From positions 2,666,001 to 2,730,000 of the forward strand of contig JAHCVI010000001.1 of NCBI GenBank assembly GCA_019096155.1: a DNA stretch of 64,000 bases, given 5' to 3'. The notes under the pieces are model-generated. The model was given only the letters and a program-made list of their open reading frames with translations. It made no database searches and was not told the DNA's origin. Position 1 is the first letter of the stretch; the number at the start of each line of letters is the position of its first letter. The stretch comes from Staphylotrichum longicolle. Taxonomy: Eukaryota > Ascomycota > Sordariomycetes > Sordariales > Chaetomiaceae. A program made the translations under genes and the position numbers. Positions 57,678 to 64,000 of this stretch are shown piece by piece.

Positions 57678-59624
57678 ATGGTCTACTGCGGCAAGGCCTC
57701 ACAAGGCTGCCAAAGCTGTCGGACACGGCGAATAAAGGTGGGCTTGTTCCTTCTTTTCCCACGTGGTCCGACTTCAAGGTTCGGGCCGTCGTGCGTCGCA
57801 CTGGGGAGCGTCGTCTCCGGGACAGCCCTCTTCCCTGCGCATACATAACAGCCTGATCCCTTCCAAGCCAGAGGCAGAGGCATCCCGGGCTAACGCGGCG
57901 CAGTGCGACAAAGTTCAACCACAGTGCACACAATGCGTACGGATCCGCAAGCAGTGTCCAGGATACCGGGACCAGCTGTCGTTGATGTTCCGGGATGAGA
58001 GTACCAAGGTCATGCAGAAGGCGCATGCCCAATGGGGGGTATCGGATCAGCCAGAGTTGGGAGAGTCGTCCAGCCCTTCACCCATATCGGCTTCGTCACC
58101 ATCTTCAATGAGAAGTCGATGGTCGGTGTCCGAAGCAGCCACCCCACGATCAGCGCCCCTGGTGTCAAAAAGCCGAAGACGCTCTGAGGGAAAGCGACTC
58201 GTCAAGGAAATATGTGCTACCCCCGTCGACAAGGCCATTCAGTTCTACATCGAGCACTACGTCATCGGCCTTCCGGATGAGCCCAAGGACAACCAAGAGC
58301 TCCACGGGGTGAAATGGGTGCACTCGAAGGGGACGCGGGACATCATGGCAGCCGTCGGGCTGGCAAGCTTGTCCAATCTCACAGGCGACAAGGAGGCCAA
58401 CACACTGGCGAAACACCATTACGGACTTGCACTGCAGAGCATTGCATCATCAGTCCAGAACATGGCTGGTTTGGACCTCGAGATCATCCTCCGTGCCGTC
58501 GTGATGATGGCCATGTACGAGGTGAGTTCCAGCCACGCAACGGCACGCCATGGTACCTTGAGCCCAAGCGTGTTGGCTGACAAGCTGCTCCTCATCGCCA
58601 GGTCATTCGCCCCAGGGACGACGAACCTGTGAGCCCTGCACGGACTCACGTCATGGGCGGCGCTGCCATCCTGAGCAACTTCCTCCCCCAGAACCGGGCG
58701 CCACCTGATGGACCGCGGGGTCTCCTGCAAATGTGTTTCTCTATGTTGGCTTCAAAACAGGGCTCATTTCAATACCTGTCGCTCGAGCCGAACGTCCTCA
58801 TCCCCACCCAAGTCAGCCCCAACAATGAGCAGCCTCTTCCCCAAACTTTCTTCGGCTGGATCTCGATCGTCGACAAGATGGTATCAGACCGGGACAGGCC
58901 TTCCGCCGAGCTCATCAAAAAGGTGGCCCGATTCGTCCAGTTGTCTGCCGTACTGCGAAGTCAACCGTTCGTCGATGGACATCCCAAGACGGCTGATGTG
59001 ATCCGGGACGCATTAGAAATCAACCAGGACCTCGAATCTTGGGAGAGGCGGCAAGACGGCGTTTGGGCCGTTGCTGAGGAACATCTTGCCGACTTCTTCC
59101 CCGACGACGCCGTCTTTGAAGGTTGTTACCACGTCTACGACAACACGTACATCGCCCGGGTTTGGAACCACTACCGCTGGGCCCGCATCATGGTCAACCA
59201 GATGCTCCTCGAGAGCCTCGACAGGTTCCCGGCGAGCAGCGCGCCTCTAGTCTCGCCTGAACAGCAGCGACGCTCCCTCGACTGTATCAGGCGTCTGGCG
59301 CGGGATACCCTGGTTTCGGTTCCGACACATTACCGGCACCCAAAACTGGGGCCTTTGCACCGGGTTCACTTTGACAAGACAAAACGCGCTGCTGGGATCG
59401 GCATAGCGGGCATCCCTACGCTCTTGTTTGAGGTCAAGGTCACGGGCTGCGCTCCTGGGGTGCCGGATTCCTACCGGACGTGGGCTTTGGGCATCTTGGA
59501 AACGGCTTATAGGGATACAGGCATGTTTCAGGCAAATGCGCTGGCGGGATTCCTCCGGAAGGGGATCGAGAAAGGGCCGTCATCACCCCCCTTCTCTGCA
59601 GTCATTATCAAGGAGGAAAGGTGA
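57678..59624 (+). CDS. Zn2Cys6 transcription factor
   Basis: Exons are 57678-57737, 57904-58521 and 58602-59624, 566 residues. The binuclear zinc cluster starts at residue 11: CQSCRTRRIK in exon 1 joins CDKVQPQCTQCVRIRKQC in exon 2, giving the exact C-x2-C-x6-C-x6-C-x2-C-x6-C spacing. The 166-nt intron inside it is common in this class. A Ser-rich linker follows. The remaining 400 residues are a helical fungal regulatory region (FYIEHYVIGLPDEP, VMMAMYEVIRP, ARVWNHYRWARIMVNQMLL). Such proteins bind CGG-containing sites and often control secondary or nutrient metabolism, but no target cluster is adjacent. The start is in a CCATGG context just before the cluster. Confidence 0.9.
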
Positions 59625-60087
59625 CCTGGAGGGTACTCTCGCAGGCAAGGCGAGAGAGGACCGAGTCAGGACCGGCGTGAGGCGCTGGGTGTCTGATCTG
59701 ACCCCGTTGCACAATAGGAGGCGGCGAGGTTCTTCACCAGAACGATAGGCCGAGTGATCCCGCGGCCGTAGACGTGACGGTGCATCGGGGGACGGGTTAC
59801 ATTGTAATATCCCTGGGCTGGCATCTTATGTCCTGCTGAGGCGAGGGTCATTGGAGTTTAAGGTGTTTTGGACATATGCTCAACGGTCAATACCATATTT
59901 GCATGATTCTCGCTGTTGTTGGTCCGACCTCTAGTTCCTTTTGATCGCCGTCTATCGCATCTCCAGTACGTACACACATTACACCCTAGCATACACACCG
60001 ATCCGATCCCAAAACGAAGCCAAACCTTACACCATACACCCTTCCCAACACAACCAGCCAACCAAACACCCCGCTCCATGAGCAAAT
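59625..60087. other. Convergent 3' intergenic region
   Basis: This lies between the stop codons of the Zn2Cys6 gene (+) and tafazzin (-). No gene is supported. Confidence 0.4.
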
Positions 60088-61459
60088 CTAATCCTGGTTG
60101 ATATTACTCCCGTCCACGCGACTCTTGTACTTTTTGGCTTCGATGTCATCGTCCACCCGCCACGTCTCGGCCAACCCAAACGCAGGGTCCGGCTCCGGAA
60201 ACCCGCCCAGCGCCTTCCTCACCTTGAGGATCTCCTCCCGCATCCGCCGCGCGACCTCTATCCTGATCTCCTCGGCCTCCTTGCCGTTCTTCAGCTCCTC
60301 CGTCGCCAGCTCCCCGGGCGGCAGCGCCAGCACCACTTCCTGCCCCGCCTTTCCCCTCCCTCCAGCAGCCCCACCCGCCGCCACCCGCTGCTGCTCCCGC
60401 AGGACCAGCCCCTCCCACCGCCTCTTGAGGTCCCCGAACGTCTGGTCGTAGTCCAGCACCTCCCCAAACGCCACCTTGACCGTCTTGCGGATCCGGGGCA
60501 GGAAGCGCGGGAACCCGCGGTCCTCGGGCATGACGCGCTGCGTGCCGTCGATGAACATGGGCAGGATGTCCGGGACCGGGTCGGCCTCGAGGATCAGCCG
60601 CGCCAGCCCCCACTTGAAGTAGCGCAGGTCGGTCGACGGGTGCTGGTGCACGCAGCCCTCGGGGAAGACGTGGACCCAGCTGTAGCGGCGGAAGTTGGGG
60701 AAGGACAAGGGGGAGGGGTGCAGGTCGAGACCGGTGGTGGTGTAGGTCTGGTTGGACGGGGTGGTGGGCGGGAGCGGGGCGGACAGCAGGCGGATGGCCT
60801 GGGTGAGGGCCGGCTGGAAGGGACCGCCGAAGGGGGAGTGTTTGAGGCGGTGGCAGGGGAGGACTTGGCCGGCGGTGAAGAAGTTGGAGACGAATCTGGG
60901 CGGGGGGAGGGTGTTAGCGGTTGGGTTGGGTGGAGGCAGAACTGGCGAGGGGAAGGAACGGGGAAGGGCAGGGGAAGGGAACGGGAAGGGAGAGGGATGC
61001 ATTACTTGTTTGCGAAGCAGATGTCGGCTGCGCCAAGGGTCCAGCGGAGGTTGGAGGGGTCGAAGATGTAGCGAAAGGGGAGGATGCCCCAGACTACGGG
61101 GTCGTCGAGTCTGCAGGGAAAACTATGAGAATGCCGCTTGTAGGATGGGGGATCTCATGACAACACTCACACGCTAATGTGGTTGGAGACTACGACAAGT
61201 CAGCTTCACATGAGCGCGAGTTCGGCTTGGGCTAGCTCATCGCACCAGTCAAGAGTCCACGCTGTCTGTTTGCAGGATCTCTACGGCTGTCTAGTAGGTC
61301 GAGGAACCTGCCAAGGCCCGTGACCTCGACCTTGTTGAACCCGTACAAAAACGCCTTGGAGAGCACACCCGTCATGCCCATAATCATGGCTGATTTCAGG
61401 CGCAACGAGAGGCTCGGCCGCTGGGGCCCCTGGTGCCCCGACGCGGGTGTCGTCGACAT
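60088..61459 (-). CDS. taz1: Tafazzin-like cardiolipin transacylase
   Basis: Exons are 61459-61246, 61189-61171, 61110-61006 and 60895-60088, 381 residues, normal for the family. The acyltransferase HX4D motif (NHISVLDDP, His75 and Asp80) is spread over a 19-nt microexon and the next exon. Motif VFPEGCVHQ lies at about 189-197, and DILPMFIDGTQRVMPED follows, as in fungal and animal tafazzins. It remodels cardiolipin acyl chains on the mitochondrial inner-facing membranes. A fungal-type insertion between SAPLPPTTPSNQ and LSFPNFRRYSW is present. An in-frame ATG 12 codons upstream (61495) could also be the start. The gene is divergent from the NOSIP homologue. Confidence 0.9.
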
Positions 61460-61950
61460 CGTTTCGAGGTTGGTCGCCAAAGCCAATTTATTCAAGAATT
61501 GCGGACCGAGATTTTACATGGTCCCATTGTCGTTCATCCCAATCAACTGTCGCACGAACGAATTGCAGAGCGCTCGTTGACAAGACCCGAAGCAAGAAGC
61601 AAGAAGGGAAAGGCAGAAAAAAAAAAGAGAAACCCGAACGCCTTCAGCCGATTTGCCGCTAGGTTCCACAGCCTGCAATTGTTGGGAATGGCAATTCCCT
61701 CAAACCTGGAAAGAGTCGCGACTGCCGAGACGCGGTCCACAAACGTTTGCTGCACGTGTCAGAACAGGGGTCGCTCCCCCACAAACCGCTAACTGAGATC
61801 TCTGGACCCACCCGAGCTCCAAGCGCTGCTGACTTGTGGGGGCCTGGGAAACTTGAAGTGCACCTCAGCCCTGCCACAGCTCTTCAGCTCTCCAGCAGCC
61901 ATCCTGTGAGGAATTAACCCCTTCTTCCACACCGACAAATTCCAGCAACA
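61460..61950. promoter_or_regulatory. Divergent promoter of tafazzin and NOSIP homologue
   Basis: This 491-bp spacer lies between the two divergent genes. No specific factor site was identified. Confidence 0.4.
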
Positions 61951-63122
61951 ATGGCGCACAGTAAGTCGTTTGACCGTAACTTTGCGGCTGGGTGAATCAA
62001 TCTGACCTCCCAGGCAAAAGAAACACCAGCCGGCCCATCTTCACGTCGCACGAGCGTGCCATGGCCCGCGCCGCCTGGGGCTCGTCGACGGCGCGCCTCT
62101 CGCGGGACTCGTTCCTCCCCTTTGCCTCGTGCTGGCTGTGCCTCGAGCCCGCCATAGACCCAGTCGCCTGCCTCCACGGCGACATCTTCTGTCGCGAATG
62201 CGCCCTCAGCAACATCCTGGCCCAAAAGAAGGAGATTAAGCGCGCCGAGAAGGCCCGCGAGCAGGAAGATCGGGCGGCCCAGGAGGACAAGGCACGGCGC
62301 GATGCTGAGGCCCAGGAGCGCGCAATACGCGAGTTTGAGCTGACGCAGGCTGGGTTGAGTATCAAGAGGGGGAATACGAGCAGCGGCAGGGAGAAAACGG
62401 AGCCGCCTGGGCGGGAGCCCTCGAGTGAAAACGGGAGCGGGCAGCAAAGCGGCCCCAAGACAGGAGAGAAACGCAAGTTCTCGCTTGACCCGGATGAGGT
62501 TGCCCGCATTGCCGAGGAGGAGCGCGCAAAGGCGAGGAGGGCGATCGATGATGAAAAGGTAGGGCGGGGCTCCTCATTGCCCCTGAACTGCGTGACTGAC
62601 TCGTCAATTGTGTAGTCGTCAAAACCAACATTGCCATCCTTCTGGTCGCCCTCGGTAACCCCGTCTTCAAACAGCAGCAACACCTTGCATGAAGTGAAAA
62701 AGAAGGTCAAGACACAACCTACGTGTCCAGCATCTGCCGAAGACCGACCACACCACTACTCACTACACACGCTCGTCACTGTCAACTTTACAGAGGAGAA
62801 AGACTCGGACACGAAAAAGCCCCAAAGAATATGCCCTGCCTGTACGAAGGGCCTGACAAACTCCTCCAGAGCGACGCTGGCCAAGCCCTGCGGGCATGTC
62901 CTCTGCAAGAGCTGCGTGGACCAGTTTATGAAGCCGTCCGATGGGGAAGCGGTGCGTTGTTATGTCTGCGATGCTGACCTTACAGAGACACCTCAGAAAG
63001 AAGGAAAGGCAGAAAAGGATAAGGTCCGCCCTGGTCTAGTGGAGCTTCGGCGCGAGGGCACAGGCTTTTCGGCCGGCGGAAGCAATCAAGTCAAGAAGGA
63101 TGCAGTCACTTTCCGGTGTTGA
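61951..63122 (+). CDS. NOSIP-family RING ubiquitin ligase
   Basis: Exons are 61951-61960, 62014-62558 and 62616-63122, 353 residues. The first exon is only 10 nt (MAH plus one base). It joins SKRNTSRPIFTSHERA, the family's hallmark start. The N-terminal half-RING is CWLCLEPAIDPVAC, DIFCRECALSNILAQKKEI. A coiled coil rich in Ala/Arg/Glu follows. The C-terminal RING half is CPAC, AKPCGHVLCKSCVDQF, VRCYVCDADL, so the finger is split by a long insertion, as in NOSIP. The family is found with spliceosome and acts as a nuclear E3 ligase; the nitric oxide synthase link is animal-specific. The gene is convergent with the carrier; the stops are about 110 bp apart. Confidence 0.9.
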
Positions 63123-63229
63123 GGTTGACAAACAAGGACAACTTGAGCTAATCTCTTGGGAAACAAAAACCGAGTCCGCGAGCCCGAACCTGAGCTGGGT
63201 TTGGGTTGGGTTTCCATTCTTTTGGCGTC

Positions 63230-64000
63230 TCATCCGTCCACCTTCATTAGGCGCCCGCTCAACCAATTTGCCGCGGTACTCTCCCCTGAGTCAACTGCGT
63301 CCTTGACATAGCGCACGCCCCGGCGGACTTCGTCTGCCCCTGATGATGAGGCGCGCAGGTACCGCTCCCGCATCTCTTTCCGGGCTTCCCGCATCCTCCC
63401 AGATAGCCTTGTCCTGAACTGAGGGTACCGCCTCAGTGCGGCCAAGATGGCAAAATAGAGCTGCACGATGAACCGATGGATGACGTCCTTGGAGAGCATG
63501 GTGGTGCCGTGACTGAAGAATCCCTTCAGCAACTCGCCGCCGATCCCGTCGTACAGCGCCCTTGTCCCCTCGACCCGCGCTATCCTCAACACCGTCGCGA
63601 AGATGTTGTCCCTTGCCGTTTCCTTTCCATCTTTGCCCTTCTCCGGCACCGAGACCTGCACTCTGGCCTTGGCAATCTGAAACGGATACGTCACGGCCGT
63701 CGCCACGACCTTGCTCACCGCCGCCAAAAGAAACGTCGTCTTGACGTCGGGCTCATGCCACTTCTCCCGCGGCACCAGCGCCCTCTTGAGCACCTGCTGC
63801 AGGAAGAAGGTTATGCTCGGATTGAGCGTCAGCACCAGACTCGCCGAGTACCCCGCCCACAAGCCCAGCACGCCGCGCTCCCGCCTCATCTCGGCGATGG
63901 TCTGCCCAAACGTCAAGTCCCGCGCCCCCCCCCCCGCCCTTGCCTTGCCGGCCTTGCCACCACCACTGCTGCCGCTGCTGCCGCTGCTACTGCTGCTGTC
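63230..64000 (-). CDS. Peroxisomal-type mitochondrial-carrier-family protein, partial
   Basis: The 3' part of a minus-strand gene; the 5' end lies beyond 64000 and the frame is open to the edge. The visible C-terminal half reads LWAGYSASLVLTLNPSITFF, then TFLLAAVSKVVATAVTYPFQ and IAKARVQV. The PxxxxxK-type carrier signature (PFQIAKAR) and LYDGIGGELLKGFFSHGTTM are present. GYSASLVLTLNPSI is characteristic of the peroxisomal adenine nucleotide carrier group (Ant1/PMP47) rather than the mitochondrial ADP/ATP carrier. Transport of ATP into peroxisomes for fatty acid activation is inferred. The N-terminal visible part has a Ser/Gly stretch between transmembrane helices and 11 C in a row (63925-63935), where sequence errors are likely. 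Confidence 0.75.
   Translation of the reverse strand, partial: DSSSSSGSSGSSGGGKAGKARAGGGARDLTFGQTIAEMRRERGVLGLWAGYSASLVLTLNPSITFFLQQVLKRALVPREKWHEPDVKTTFLLAAVSKVVATAVTYPFQIAKARVQVSVPEKGKDGKETARDNIFATVLRIARVEGTRALYDGIGGELLKGFFSHGTTMLSKDVIHRFIVQLYFAILAALRRYPQFRTRLSGRMREARKEMRERYLRASSSGADEVRRGVRYVKDAVDSGESTAANWLSGRLMKVDG

Noticed and set aside
1..64000. tRNA, rRNA and transposon genes
   Set aside because: I found no tRNA B-box in cloverleaf context, no rRNA signature, and no transposase or reverse-transcriptase motifs in the intergenic regions.

Overview
The window is nuclear DNA of a filamentous ascomycete, most likely a Sordariomycete (Sordariales-like). The evidence is short 49-120 nt spliceosomal introns with GTRNGT donors and CTRAC branch points, CT-rich leaders, high GC in coding exons, and fungal families such as an Nnf1 kinetochore subunit, a DUF3716-like protein, a Goodbye-NACHT-ankyrin NLR, a Zn2Cys6 regulator and a siderophore-type MFS transporter. 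I see 22 protein-coding genes, the last running off the right edge. I see no tRNA, rRNA, CRISPR array or intact transposon.

Layout. 2.0-5.3 kb (+): a RING-PH-VWA protein with the domain order of the Ste5/Far1 MAPK scaffolds. 7.7-11.3 kb: a siderophore-type MFS transporter (+) convergent with a saccharopine-dehydrogenase-like reductase (-). 12-17 kb (+): ribosomal protein eL43 in eight exons, then a RING-PHD protein of the PHRF1/Asr1 type. 18.1 kb (-): a 46-residue cysteine-rich, metallothionein-like protein. 19.5-25.5 kb: mitoribosomal mL46 (+), a DUF3716-like protein (+), and a long Arg/Ser-rich disordered protein (-). 25.5-30 kb holds no convincing gene but has several small repeats. 30-33.8 kb (-): a secreted His/Gly-rich protein with a Cys/Asp-rich tail, and a protein with an internally duplicated domain. 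34.7-42.7 kb: a cytochrome b561-type membrane protein (+) facing an NLR-like protein (-). 43-49 kb: a SET lysine methyltransferase (-) divergent from an N-terminal methyltransferase (+), then Nnf1 (+) and a PH-domain protein (-). 49-53 kb is empty. 53-64 kb: a G3BP-like RNA-binding protein (-), a Zn2Cys6 regulator (+), tafazzin (-), a NOSIP homologue (+) and the 3' part of a peroxisomal-type carrier (-).

Most genes are housekeeping genes without a shared pathway, as is normal for a fungal chromosome arm. Functional links I can propose are local. The MFS transporter has an exact SREA-type iron-GATA site upstream. Two protein methyltransferases share a 414 bp divergent promoter. Two putative metal-binding proteins (the cysteine-rich peptide and the secreted Cys/Asp protein) lie in the same window.

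An important caution for any user: five genes (RING-PH-VWA, Arg/Ser-rich, NLR, SET, Nnf1) can be read through only if single bases are missing from this sequence. In four of them the exon lengths become exact multiples of three only after adding back the inferred number of bases, and the shifts go in the direction of one lost base. Because Nnf1 is normally indispensable, assembly deletions are more likely than five pseudogenes.
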